DNA from: Flavimobilis rhizosphaerae
Lineage (GTDB): Bacteria > Actinomycetota > Actinomycetes > Actinomycetales > Cellulomonadaceae
Assembly: GCF_014852685.1 (NCBI RefSeq)
Contig: NZ_JACZDF010000001.1
Coordinates: 62,001 to 126,000, forward strand
Length of the DNA stretch: 64,000 nucleotides
Direction: 5' to 3'
Positions 35,948-44,220 of this stretch are shown piece after piece; position 1 is the stretch's first letter; every line of letters begins with the position of its first letter. The notes beneath the pieces are model-generated. The model saw nothing but the letters and a program-made list of their open reading frames with translations. It was not told the DNA's origin and did no database searches. The position numbers were made by a program, and so were the translations under genes.

Positions 35948-36577
35948 TCAGGGGTGCGTGTGCCCCGTCCAGGCGTAGCCGTCCCAGAACTGCTGGCCGA
36001 CGCCCGTCGGGCTCGGGTACCAGCCGGGCGGCGGGAGCGTCGAGGTACGGGTCGTTCCGGTGAGCGACCAGATGAGGCCGATGATCCAGCCGATGCCCGT
36101 CCAGCCGGTGAACAGGGTGACGAGGGCGATCGCGACGGTGGAGTCGTGGCGTCGCGTCACAGCGATCGCCCACGGCAGCATGTAGAAGCCCGTGAAGACT
36201 GCGGCGATCCATGCGACGACGACGAGCGTCGTGTCGGTGCCCTGCTGGTACGTCTGAGCGCCGTAGGCGGGCTGGTATCCCGCCGGCCCTTGCGGGTATC
36301 CCGCTGGGCCCTGCTGGTGGCCCGTGGCGCCCTGGGGGTACCCCGTCGGGGTGCCGTACGGGTCGCCGCCGTAGGGAGCGGCGGCCGCGGTGCCGCCGCT
36401 GTACTGGCCCGGCGTGTAGGGGCCGAGGCCCGACGTGCCGCCGCCTCCGCTCGCGCCGTACCCTCCGGCGGGTGACGTGCTGCCGCTCAGCGGGCGGCCC
36501 GCGCTGTCGTAGCGGAGCTCGGGGTACGGGGTCGAGGACGACGGCGGTGTCACTGGTCCGTACGGGTTGTCAGTCAT
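35948..36577 (-). CDS. DUF2510 protein with superinfection-immunity-like membrane domain
   Basis: The 209-residue protein begins with ~115 residues of Gly/Pro/Tyr/Gln-rich low complexity including GYPQGPAGYQ-type repeats. Two membrane segments follow (~117-137 and ~148-170) with FTGFYMLPWAIAVTRRH and FTGWTGIGWIIGLIWSL, typical of the small Imm_superinfect family named after a T4 protein, and a C-terminal DUF2510 motif (PPPGWYPSPTGVGQQFWDG). Many actinobacterial proteins of this build have no known role and need not concern phages. AGGGA precedes the ATG. Confidence 0.8.
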   Translation of the reverse strand: MTDNPYGPVTPPSSSTPYPELRYDSAGRPLSGSTSPAGGYGASGGGGTSGLGPYTPGQYSGGTAAAAPYGGDPYGTPTGYPQGATGHQQGPAGYPQGPAGYQPAYGAQTYQQGTDTTLVVVAWIAAVFTGFYMLPWAIAVTRRHDSTVAIALVTLFTGWTGIGWIIGLIWSLTGTTRTSTLPPPGWYPSPTGVGQQFWDGYAWTGHTHP

Positions 36578-36626
36578 GGTGGTCCCTGGGCGTGGCGGTG
36601 CGACGCCGGTCCGTCGCGCGACCAGC

Positions 36627-38081
36627 CTAGGGGACCTCGGGCGGGCCTGGCAGGTGCGGACGTCCCGGACCGCCGTCGCTCGGCATCCGGAGCTTCTCGC
36701 CCGACGTGCGGACGGCGTAGCGCGACGCGACCCACGCCGTCATCCGCTCGAGCGGGCCCTTCCCGAGCGTGAGCGCCCAGAGGGTCGCGGCCGGCAGGAG
36801 CACGCCGACCTGCCAGAGCCAGGTCATGAGCCCGGCCGGTTCGACGAACCTCGGCACGAAGAAGCTGACGATGTGCAGGGAGTACACGGTGAGCGGCATG
36901 CTGCCGAGCGCGGCGATCGGCACGAGCAGCTGCCGCAGGACGCGCGGACGTCCGAGCGCGAGGCAGAGGCCGAGCGTCGCGAGCACGAACCCGCCGGAGC
37001 CCACGACCTCGCCGAGTCCCCCGGAGTGCGGCTCCGCGGAGACGAGCGCCCCGCGGACCGCGTCCCACGTGAGGCTGTCGGTCATGAGGGGCGAGCGCCA
37101 CCATCCGTCGGCCGGGTCCGCGCCCCACCCGGACGACGCTGCGCTGCCGAGCTCGATGAGCGTCGAGCCGGACATCACCGAGCCGGGCACAGGTGCCTCG
37201 ACGGTCGCGCCGGCGGTGCGCCAGCACGACACCGACTCCTCGTCCTGCCGGATGCAGGTGAAGCCTGCGAGGTCGACGTCCTCGCCAGGCACCTCGACGA
37301 TTGACGACCCCGGGTCGGAGGGTTCCTCGACGGGCGGCGCGTCCGCGTCCGCCGGCGCGAGGAGGGTTGCTCCGCCGTAGCCTGCGATGCAGAGGACGAT
37401 GCCGACGGCGACCATCGCCCCGGCCCGGCGCAGAGAACCGAGATCGCCACGGCCCACGACGAGGCCCGTGAGGACGAGCGCGAGCCACACCGGCAGCGGG
37501 TACATGCCGAGGAGGACGAGCTGGGCGGCGCTGCCGCCGAGGAGGTAGGTGGCCTTCGCGAGCGACACGAGCGGGCCGAGCACGACGACGAGGACCGCGA
37601 CGAGGAGGAGGAGCCGACGCGTCGACCACCCGACGACCGGCGCCACGATGATGAAGAGGATCCCGTAGAAGCCGAGGATGATCGCGACGGGTGAGCCCAC
37701 GAGCTCGAGCAGCACGCCGAGCCCGAAGACGACGACCCCGCGCCCGACGAGCGCGAGCCGGGTGCGACGCACCTCGTCGGCCGGTGCCGTCCGGACGCCT
37801 CGGGTCATGAGGGCGATCGACACGCCGGCGACGAGCGCGAAGAGCAGGGACGAGCGGCCGTGGACGACACCGGCCCACGTCCCGGGGTCGCCGACGACGA
37901 ACTGCGGCGGGTTCCCGACGTGCGCGGCGATCATGCCGACGACGGCGAGGGCCCGGGCGACGTCGAGGCCCGCGACGCGTGGTGGGCGGACGATCCGCGA
38001 CCAACGCTCACCGATGCCGCGACGAGGGCGGGACGGCGTGCTGGACAGTGGGGCGCCAGCGCCCTCGAGTGTGGTCGTCAC
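36627..38081 (-). CDS. Multi-pass membrane protein, DUF1624/DUF418-like acyltransferase
   Basis: The 484-residue protein has about ten membrane helices. The N-terminal part (GLDVARALAVVGMIAAHVGN, HGRSSLLFALVAGVSIAL) resembles DUF1624/DUF418 and related acyltransferase-3-like membrane proteins, in which such His/Arg residues face the active site. A long outside loop (~265-370) holds a Cys pair (FTCIRQDEESVSCWR). It may modify a cell-envelope sugar or lipid, but the substrate is unknown. The GTG at 38081 follows TAGGCT by 7 nt; an upstream extension to 38135 is possible but lacks support. Confidence 0.75.
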   Translation of the reverse strand: MTTTLEGAGAPLSSTPSRPRRGIGERWSRIVRPPRVAGLDVARALAVVGMIAAHVGNPPQFVVGDPGTWAGVVHGRSSLLFALVAGVSIALMTRGVRTAPADEVRRTRLALVGRGVVVFGLGVLLELVGSPVAIILGFYGILFIIVAPVVGWSTRRLLLLVAVLVVVLGPLVSLAKATYLLGGSAAQLVLLGMYPLPVWLALVLTGLVVGRGDLGSLRRAGAMVAVGIVLCIAGYGGATLLAPADADAPPVEEPSDPGSSIVEVPGEDVDLAGFTCIRQDEESVSCWRTAGATVEAPVPGSVMSGSTLIELGSAASSGWGADPADGWWRSPLMTDSLTWDAVRGALVSAEPHSGGLGEVVGSGGFVLATLGLCLALGRPRVLRQLLVPIAALGSMPLTVYSLHIVSFFVPRFVEPAGLMTWLWQVGVLLPAATLWALTLGKGPLERMTAWVASRYAVRTSGEKLRMPSDGGPGRPHLPGPPEVP

Positions 38082-38088
38082 GGGTGCG

Positions 38089-38094
38089 AGCCTA
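38089..38094 (-). promoter_or_regulatory. -10 element TAGGCT, leaderless start of membrane protein
   Basis: On the minus strand TAGGCT ends 7 nt before the GTG start at 38081. Confidence 0.45.
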
Positions 38095-38186
38095 GGGGCT
38101 GCCGGGGGCCCGGAGAACGAACTGCGCAAGCGCAACTTTGCGGATCCTGTGAAGGAAGTTGGACGGTGTCCGCGCAGGTCAGGCGC

Positions 38187-39050
38187 TCACGTGGGGTTGC
38201 AGCGGGCCAGAAGGTACGCGAGGTAGTCGACCTCGGGCCGCCATGGCTCGAGGTTCCACGTCTCCTTGCCTGGGGCCCCGAGCGCGTGGCAGCGCAACTG
38301 GTGGTCCATGACCGTCGTCGTCGCGTCGGGCCCCGAGGCGACGAGCTCGGCGCGCACGGCCTCGAGCGCGGCCGTCGAGCCCGAACGGCCGAACGCCGTC
38401 GGGTCCACCTGGAGGGAGCGGCCGCCCTCGACGTCGTCGGCCCACGTCGCGCTCTCGACGGCGCGCGGCGCGACCGTGAGCGTCACGTTCGCGGGCGGGG
38501 TCGCGGTCGTCGACGATGCCGACGCGCGGGCTGCGACCTCGACGACGAGCCGGCGGCCGTCGTCCTCGGTGCGGGTGCTCACCCGGCGGATGCCGTCGGC
38601 ATCACGGGCCGACGGGTCCGTGCCGCCGACGCGAGGAGGGTCTGCGGCGTCGGTGAGCGTCGCCGACCCGTCCGGGTACGCGGCCCAGCGGGCGCCGTCG
38701 ACGGTGACCTCGAGCGACTCGCCGTCGCCGAGCGTCGCGGACACGACGACGATGCCGTCAACGAGTGCGGCCTCCGGCGCGTCGGCCCCGCCGGGTGCGG
38801 TCACCGTCGTCGCGCGCCCGAGCGCGTCGGAGACGCGCACCGACGCGGACGGCGACGGTCCGGTCGTGCCCTCGGGAGCGGCCGACGGAGGCGTGGCGGA
38901 CGTGGTCGGCTCCGCCAGCGTCGGACCACGGCCGTCCCCCGACGGGCCAGGGCCGCACGCAACCAGCGCAGATGCGCAGGTCAGCGCCGCGACGAGGCGT
39001 CGCACACGCCTCGTCACGACACGCTGCCCAGTGCTGGTCGTCGACGTCAC
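38187..39050 (-). CDS. DUF2599-type secreted lipoprotein
   Basis: The 287-residue protein has a lipoprotein signal (basic start, hydrophobic core, LVAC with lipidated Cys ~32), a Ser/Pro/Thr linker and a beta-rich domain. The last ~40 residues (HQLRCHALGAPGKETWNLEP, then two further Cys-containing segments ending LLARCNPT) match my memory of DUF2599, in which two cysteines are conserved. It should be anchored on the outside of the membrane. Function unknown. The GTG start has TAGGGT 7 nt upstream. Confidence 0.75.
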   Translation of the reverse strand: MTSTTSTGQRVVTRRVRRLVAALTCASALVACGPGPSGDGRGPTLAEPTTSATPPSAAPEGTTGPSPSASVRVSDALGRATTVTAPGGADAPEAALVDGIVVVSATLGDGESLEVTVDGARWAAYPDGSATLTDAADPPRVGGTDPSARDADGIRRVSTRTEDDGRRLVVEVAARASASSTTATPPANVTLTVAPRAVESATWADDVEGGRSLQVDPTAFGRSGSTAALEAVRAELVASGPDATTTVMDHQLRCHALGAPGKETWNLEPWRPEVDYLAYLLARCNPT

Positions 39051-39057
39051 CCTGCCG

Positions 39058-39063
39058 ACCCTA
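39058..39063 (-). promoter_or_regulatory. -10 element TAGGGT, leaderless start of DUF2599 gene
   Basis: On the minus strand TAGGGT ends 7 nt before the GTG at 39050. Confidence 0.5.
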
Positions 39064-39216
39064 GCGACCCGCTCCCCGTGCGAGTGCCGGGTGAAAGCAC
39101 CTACGCTGAGCGCGGTCCGGGTGAGACGAGACGCGCGTCATACCGACACGTGTCACGACGGTGCCACCCTCATGGGCGGACCCGCACGAGCGACGAGCAG
39201 CACGAGGAGGACACGG

Positions 39217-39993
39217 GTGGGGCGCACGATCATCGTCGGCACAGGAGTCCTCGCCCAGGCCGCGGCCCGGGCGATTGAACGACACGGACGCCAGGCCGTG
39301 CTCGTCGGACGCCGCGACGGCGTCGACGTGCGCGGACCCATCGACCTCCGTCCGTTCACCGACGGCGAGCCCGTCGACGCGGTCCTCGAGGCGACGAGCA
39401 CGCACGCGAACCGCCCAGCGGACGCCGTCCGGTTCTTCGAGGCGTCCGCCCGGCACGTCGCAGCCGCTGCCCACGACGTCGACGCCGGCATGCACGTCGT
39501 CGTGTCGATCGTCGGCTGCCACCGCGCGACCGGGTACGCGCACTACGCGGGCAAGGTCGCGCAGGAACGCGCCGCGCGCGCCGCCGCGACCGACGCGACC
39601 CCCGCGATCATCGTCCGGTCCACCCAGTGGTTCACGTTCCCCGGACAGCTCGTCGACCGCCTCGCGCGCGGCCCCGTCATGCCCGTCCCGAGCATGCGGC
39701 TGCGACCCGTCGCGCTCGACTCCGTCGCCGACGTCGTCGCCGAGATCGTCGTCGGGAAGCGTGAGCGCGAGAGCGCATGCGTGTGCGGGCCCGAGACGAT
39801 GACGCTCGCGCAGATGGTCGCCCGCCTCGAGGGGAGGCCCGCGGTGCGCATCCCCGTGCCGCTGCCCGGCGCCGCGCGCGAGGCGCGCACCGGGGCCCTG
39901 CTCCCGACCGGCGGCGTCGAGGTCGTCGGGCCCCGCTTCGAGGACTGGCTGCGTGAGCACCCCGACGGACGCCAGCGCGAACTCGACGCCTGA
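39217..39993 (+). CDS. Atypical SDR / NmrA-like NAD(P)-binding protein
   Basis: The 258-residue protein has a Rossmann start (TIIVGTGVLAQAAARAI) but a short first half, then segments typical of NmrA-like proteins: VVSIVGCHRATGYAHYAGKV, IVRSTQWFTFPGQLVDRL and RLRPVALDSVADVVAEI. The usual SDR Tyr-x3-Lys is YAGK here (Tyr and Lys within AHYAGKVAQE). It may be a redox sensor or a reductase. GAGGAGG six nt before the GTG at 39217 decides the start over an ATG at 39172. Confidence 0.8.
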   Translation: MGRTIIVGTGVLAQAAARAIERHGRQAVLVGRRDGVDVRGPIDLRPFTDGEPVDAVLEATSTHANRPADAVRFFEASARHVAAAAHDVDAGMHVVVSIVGCHRATGYAHYAGKVAQERAARAAATDATPAIIVRSTQWFTFPGQLVDRLARGPVMPVPSMRLRPVALDSVADVVAEIVVGKRERESACVCGPETMTLAQMVARLEGRPAVRIPVPLPGAAREARTGALLPTGGVEVVGPRFEDWLREHPDGRQRELDA

Positions 39994-40076
39994 CCGGCGC
40001 GACGGGCCGTCCCGCGCCTGCCGAACCCGCGCCGCCGGAGGCTGAGACGCGCGTCCGGCGCGTCCGCAGGCGCGGC

Positions 40077-40082
40077 TAGACT
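40077..40082 (+). promoter_or_regulatory. -10 element TAGACT for purL
   Basis: The same hexamer as before purA; implies a leader of about 95 nt before the purL ATG at 40183. Confidence 0.45.
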
Positions 40083-40182
40083 GGCGGCGTCTCGCACCGT
40101 ACGGAGGAGCACCCGGCCGCGCCCACGCCCGCGCGGACGACGCCGGCTCGCCGCACGCCGCCCACCACGCCCGAGGGAAACG

Positions 40183-42504
40183 ATGACCGCGCCCAAGCCC
40201 ACCCTGGACACCGTCGAGAACGCAGCAGCCACTCCCGACGAGGAGCAGCCCTTCGCGTCTCTCGGGCTCAAGCCCGACGAGTACCAGCGGATCAAGGACA
40301 TCCTGGGTCGCCGCCCCACGGCCGCCGAGCTCGCGATGTACTCCGTCATGTGGTCCGAGCACTGCTCGTACAAGTCCTCGAAGATCCACCTGTCGAAGTT
40401 CGGCGCCAAGACGACCGACGAGATGAAGAAGCACCTCCTCGTCGGCATCGGCGAGAACGCGGGCGTCGTCGAAATCGGTGACGGCTGGGCCGTGACCTTC
40501 AAGGTCGAGTCCCACAACCACCCGTCGTTCGTCGAGCCCTACCAGGGCGCCGCGACGGGCGTCGGCGGCATCGTCCGCGACATCATCTCCATGGGCGCGC
40601 GCCCCGTCGCCGTCATGGACCAGCTGCGCTTCGGTGACGTCGAGCACCCCGACACGGCGCGCGTCGTCCACGGCGTCGTCTCCGGCGTCGGCGGCTACGG
40701 CAACTCCCTCGGCCTGCCGAACATCGGCGGCGAGCTCGTCTTCGACGCCTCCTACCAGGGCAACCCCCTCGTCAACGCGCTCTGCCTCGGCGTCCTGCGT
40801 CACGAGGACATCCACCTCGCCAACGCCTCGGGCGTCGGCAACAAGGTCGTGCTCTTCGGCGCCCGCACGGGCGGCGACGGCATCGGCGGCGCCTCGATCC
40901 TCGCGTCCGAGACCTTCGAGGACGGCGTCCCCGCCAAGCGTCCGTCGGTGCAGGTGGGCGACCCCTTCATGGAGAAGGTGCTCATCGAGTGCTGCCTCGA
41001 GCTTTACGCAGCCGAGGTCGTCGAGGGCATCCAGGACCTCGGCGCAGCCGGCATCTCCTGCGCGACGAGCGAGCTCGCGTCCAACGGTGACGGCGGCATG
41101 CACGTGTGGCTCGACGACGTCCTGCTGCGCGACCCGACGCTCAACGCCGGCGAGATCCTCATGTCGGAGTCGCAGGAGCGCATGATGGCCGTCGTCACGC
41201 CGGCCAAGCTCGAGCAGTTCCTCGCGATCACGAAGAAGTGGGACGTCGAGACCGCCGTCATCGGCGAGGTTAACGACTCCGGGCGCCTGACGATCGACCA
41301 CCACGGTCAGCGCATCGTCGACGTCGACCCCCGCACCGTCGCCCACGAGGGACCGGTCTACGACCGTCCCTACGCGCGTCCCGCGTGGCAGGACGGGCTC
41401 AACGCCGACACGACCGTCGCCGCTGGCCTCGCCCGCCCGGCCACGGGCGACGAGTTGCGCGCCGCCGCGCTCGCCGTGCTCGGCTCGCCCAACCACTCGT
41501 CCAAGGCGTGGGTGACCAACCAGTACGACCGCTTCGTCCAGGGCAACACGGCGCTCGCGCAGCCCGACGACTCGGGCGTCGTCCGCGTCGACGAGTCCAC
41601 GAACCTCGGCGTCGCCCTCTCGACCGACGCCAACGGCCGCTACGCGAAGCTCGACCCGCGCACCGGCGCCCAGCTCGCGCTCGCCGAGGCGTACCGCAAC
41701 GTCGCCACGACGGGCGCCCGCCCCCTCGCGATCACCGACTGCCTGAACTTCGGTTCGCCCGAGGACCCGGACTCCATGTGGCAGCTCGTCGAGGCCATCG
41801 AGGGCCTCGCCGACGGCTGCTTCGAGCTCGGCACGCCCGTCACGGGCGGCAACGTGTCGCTCTACAACGGCACGGGCGAGCCCGGCCAGATCGACTCCTC
41901 GATCCACCCGACGCCCGTCGTCGGCGTCCTCGGGGTCATCGACGACGTCACGCGCGCGACCGCGTCCGGCTGGCGCACCGAGGGGCAGACGATCTTCCTC
42001 CTCGGCACGACGCGCGCCGAGCTCGACGGCTCGGCCTGGGCCGACGTCGTCCACCGCCACCTCGGTGGCGTGCCCCCGCGGCTCGACCTCGCCGCGGAGA
42101 AGGCGCTCGCCGACGTCCTCGTCAACGCCTCGCGCGACGAGCTCGTCGACGCCGCGCACGACCTCTCCGAGGGCGGCCTCGTCCAGGCGCTCCTCGAGTC
42201 CTGCCTGCGCTACGGCGTCGGCGCGCGCGTCTCGATCGCGGGCCTCGTCGAGCGCGACGGCGTCACCGAGTTCGAGGCGCTCTTCTCCGAGTCCGTCGCC
42301 CGCGCCGTCGTCTCCGTGCCGCGCGGCGAGGAGCAGCGCCTCGTCGACGCGTGCGTCGCCCGTGGCGTGCCGCTCCTCAAACTCGGCGAGACCGGCGCGG
42401 TCGTGGGCGACGAGCCCGCGCTCGTCGTCGACGGCCTCTTCGAGGTGCCGCTCGCCGAGGCCCGCGAGGTCTTCGAGGGTGCGCTCCCCGCGATCTTCGG
42501 CTGA
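40183..42504 (+). CDS. purL: FGAM synthetase PurL subunit
   Basis: This 773-residue small-type PurL makes FGAM from FGAR, ATP and ammonia and needs separate PurS and PurQ, both present at 14.5-15.4 kb. Motifs include EHCSYKSSK near the start, [20 protein letters not shown] and [13 protein letters not shown]. The order of two AIR-synthetase-like halves is intact. GAGGGAAA precedes the ATG. It is transcribed alone, with a repeat-filled 306-bp gap before narK. Confidence 0.98.
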   Translation: MTAPKPTLDTVENAAATPDEEQPFASLGLKPDEYQRIKDILGRRPTAAELAMYSVMWSEHCSYKSSKIHLSKFGAKTTDEMKKHLLVGIGENAGVVEIGDGWAVTFKVESHNHPSFVEPYQGAATGVGGIVRDIISMGARPVAVMDQLRFGDVEHPDTARVVHGVVSGVGGYGNSLGLPNIGGELVFDASYQGNPLVNALCLGVLRHEDIHLANASGVGNKVVLFGARTGGDGIGGASILASETFEDGVPAKRPSVQVGDPFMEKVLIECCLELYAAEVVEGIQDLGAAGISCATSELASNGDGGMHVWLDDVLLRDPTLNAGEILMSESQERMMAVVTPAKLEQFLAITKKWDVETAVIGEVNDSGRLTIDHHGQRIVDVDPRTVAHEGPVYDRPYARPAWQDGLNADTTVAAGLARPATGDELRAAALAVLGSPNHSSKAWVTNQYDRFVQGNTALAQPDDSGVVRVDESTNLGVALSTDANGRYAKLDPRTGAQLALAEAYRNVATTGARPLAITDCLNFGSPEDPDSMWQLVEAIEGLADGCFELGTPVTGGNVSLYNGTGEPGQIDSSIHPTPVVGVLGVIDDVTRATASGWRTEGQTIFLLGTTRAELDGSAWADVVHRHLGGVPPRLDLAAEKALADVLVNASRDELVDAAHDLSEGGLVQALLESCLRYGVGARVSIAGLVERDGVTEFEALFSESVARAVVSVPRGEEQRLVDACVARGVPLLKLGETGAVVGDEPALVVDGLFEVPLAEAREVFEGALPAIFG

Positions 42505-42517
42505 GCTCGGAGCTGCG

Positions 42518-42606
42518 GCGAAGTAGGGGGCTGCGCGCGAGGTAGGTGGTCGCCCGCGAGGTAGGGCCCGACAAGGCCCTACCTCGCGTGCGCGGGCCTA
42601 CCTCGG
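42518..42606. repeat. Five-word palindrome, word GCGAGGTAGG, 19-bp step
   Basis: Core GTAGG appears at 42523, 42542 and 42561, and inverted CCTAC at 42578 and 42597; all steps are 19 bp. Words 2 and 3 read GCGAGGTAGG. The element begins 14 nt after the purL stop. No nuclease-fold gene is adjacent. Confidence 0.9.
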
Positions 42607-42728
42607 CGACGCCGGGGCGCTGCCGGACCCCGACGACGCCAGGCCGCGGCGCCGCGACGTCGCAGCGCCGCGAACCGGCGGCTCGGCGCTTTGCCTCACA
42701 GAGGTCGGCCCCGCGATGTGCGGACCTC

Positions 42729-42766
42729 GTTACGGGTGATTTACCCCGACCCAGCGGGGGCGAAAC
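42729..42766 (+). promoter_or_regulatory. GlnR-like box before narK
   Basis: GTTAC-N6-TTTAC has the AC-N9-AC spacing of GlnR half-sites (AC at 42732 and 42743). A further GAAAC with AC at 42765 lies two 11-bp steps on. It is 45-80 bp before narK, a usual place for an activator site. Confidence 0.6.
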
Positions 42767-42810
42767 AACGCGCCGAAAGACTCCTTCCACGCCCCTGGAA
42801 GGAGCCCGCC

Positions 42811-44220
42811 ATGACCGCACCCGGCACGACAGCACCCGTCACGACAGCACCCGTCACGACCGAGCCCGCCGCGACCGAGCCAGTCACGACCCCGCGAGCA
42901 ACCGCGGCCCCGCCCACGCTCACGACCCGCCCCGGCCGCTGGATCGACGGCTGGAACCCTGAGGACGAGCGGTTCTGGACCGCCGTCGGCCGCAAGGTCG
43001 CCCGCCGCAACCTCGTCGGCTCGGTCTACGCCGAGTTCCTGGGGTTCTGCGTCTGGGCGCTGTGGAGCGTCGTCGTCCCGCACCTGCCCGCCGCCGGGTT
43101 CGACCTCACCGTCGACCAGCAGTTCTGGCTCATCGCCGTCCCGAGCCTCGTCGGTGCCGCGATGCGCATCCCGTACACGTTCACGGTACCGGTCTTCGGC
43201 GGCCGCAACTGGACGATCATCTCCTCGCTGCTGCTGCTCCTGCCGGTGCTCGCGCTCGCCTGGGTGGTCCAGCGCCCCGAGACGGGCTTCGGCACGCTCC
43301 TCGCCGTCGCTGCGCTCGCGGGCTTCGGCGGTGGCAACTTCGCGTCGTCGATGACCAACATCACCTTCTTCTACCCCGAGCGGGAGAAGGGCAAGGCGCT
43401 CGGCCTCAACGCGGCGGGCGGCAACCTCGGCACCGGCCTCGTGCAGCTCGCCGTCCCGCTCGTCATCGTCACGGGCGCAGGCCTGAACCTCGAGCGTGCC
43501 GGGCTCGTGTTCGTCCCGCTCGTCCTGATCGCCGCCGTCGTCGCGTGGCGGTTCATGGACAACCTCAGCGGCGTCGCGAGTGACCCCCGCAGCTTCGCCG
43601 CAGCCGGCCGCCACCCGCACACGTGGCTCATCTCGTTCCTGTACATCGGCACGTTCGGCTCGTTCATCGGCTACTCGGGCGCGTTCCCGACGCTCCTCAA
43701 GACGCAGTTCCCCGAGGCGACGACGTCGCTCGCCTTCCTGGGCGCGCTCGTCGGGGCGCTCATGCGTCCGCTCGGCGGCGCGCTCGCCGACCGCGTGGGC
43801 GGTGCCCGCCTCACGATCATCTGCTTCGGCGGGCTCGCCGTCGGGGCGGGTGGCGCGATCCTCGGGCTGCAGGAGCACTCGTTCCCGCTGTTCTTCGCCG
43901 CGTTCCTGCTGCTCTTCGCGTCGTCCGGCGTCGGCAACGGCTCGACGTACCGCATGATCCCCGCCGTCTTCCGCACGGGTGTCGCGCCAGCCGACCTGGG
44001 GCGCGCCCGCCAGGCCGCTGCAGGCTGCCTCGGCATCGCGGGCGCCGTCGGCGCCGTCGGCGGCTTCCTCATCCCGCGCGGCTTCGCGATGTCGACGTCC
44101 CTCGCCGGGACGCTCGTGCCCGCCCTGACGATCTTCATCGCCGTGTACGTCGCCATGGCCGCGCTCACGTGGGCGCTCTACGTCCGCCGCGGCTCGGCGT
44201 TCGCCGCCGAGGGTGTGTGA
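42811..44220 (+). CDS. narK: NarK/NasA-type nitrate/nitrite MFS transporter
   Basis: This 469-residue major facilitator has about twelve helices. Nitrate-porter signatures are GFGGGNFASSMTNITFFYPE in the first half and SSGVGNGSTYRMIPAVFR in the second. It imports nitrate for assimilation or exports nitrite. The first ~45 residues are a Thr/Ala/Pro repeat region coded by 15-bp tandem repeats. GGAAGGAG precedes the ATG. It opens the nitrate cluster; the next gene overlaps its stop. A GlnR-like box lies upstream. Confidence 0.95.
   Translation: MTAPGTTAPVTTAPVTTEPAATEPVTTPRATAAPPTLTTRPGRWIDGWNPEDERFWTAVGRKVARRNLVGSVYAEFLGFCVWALWSVVVPHLPAAGFDLTVDQQFWLIAVPSLVGAAMRIPYTFTVPVFGGRNWTIISSLLLLLPVLALAWVVQRPETGFGTLLAVAALAGFGGGNFASSMTNITFFYPEREKGKALGLNAAGGNLGTGLVQLAVPLVIVTGAGLNLERAGLVFVPLVLIAAVVAWRFMDNLSGVASDPRSFAAAGRHPHTWLISFLYIGTFGSFIGYSGAFPTLLKTQFPEATTSLAFLGALVGALMRPLGGALADRVGGARLTIICFGGLAVGAGGAILGLQEHSFPLFFAAFLLLFASSGVGNGSTYRMIPAVFRTGVAPADLGRARQAAAGCLGIAGAVGAVGGFLIPRGFAMSTSLAGTLVPALTIFIAVYVAMAALTWALYVRRGSAFAAEGV
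42826..42885 (+). repeat. 15-bp tandem repeats in the narK N-terminal coding region
   Basis: Two perfect copies of ACGACAGCACCCGTC are followed by two diverged copies, all in frame, coding TTAPV-like units. Copy number may vary between strains. Confidence 0.7.

Noticed and set aside
39061-42159. Minus-strand frame of 1032 codons opposite purL
   Set aside because: Compositional shadow of purL in a very GC-rich genome; no domain and no ribosome site.
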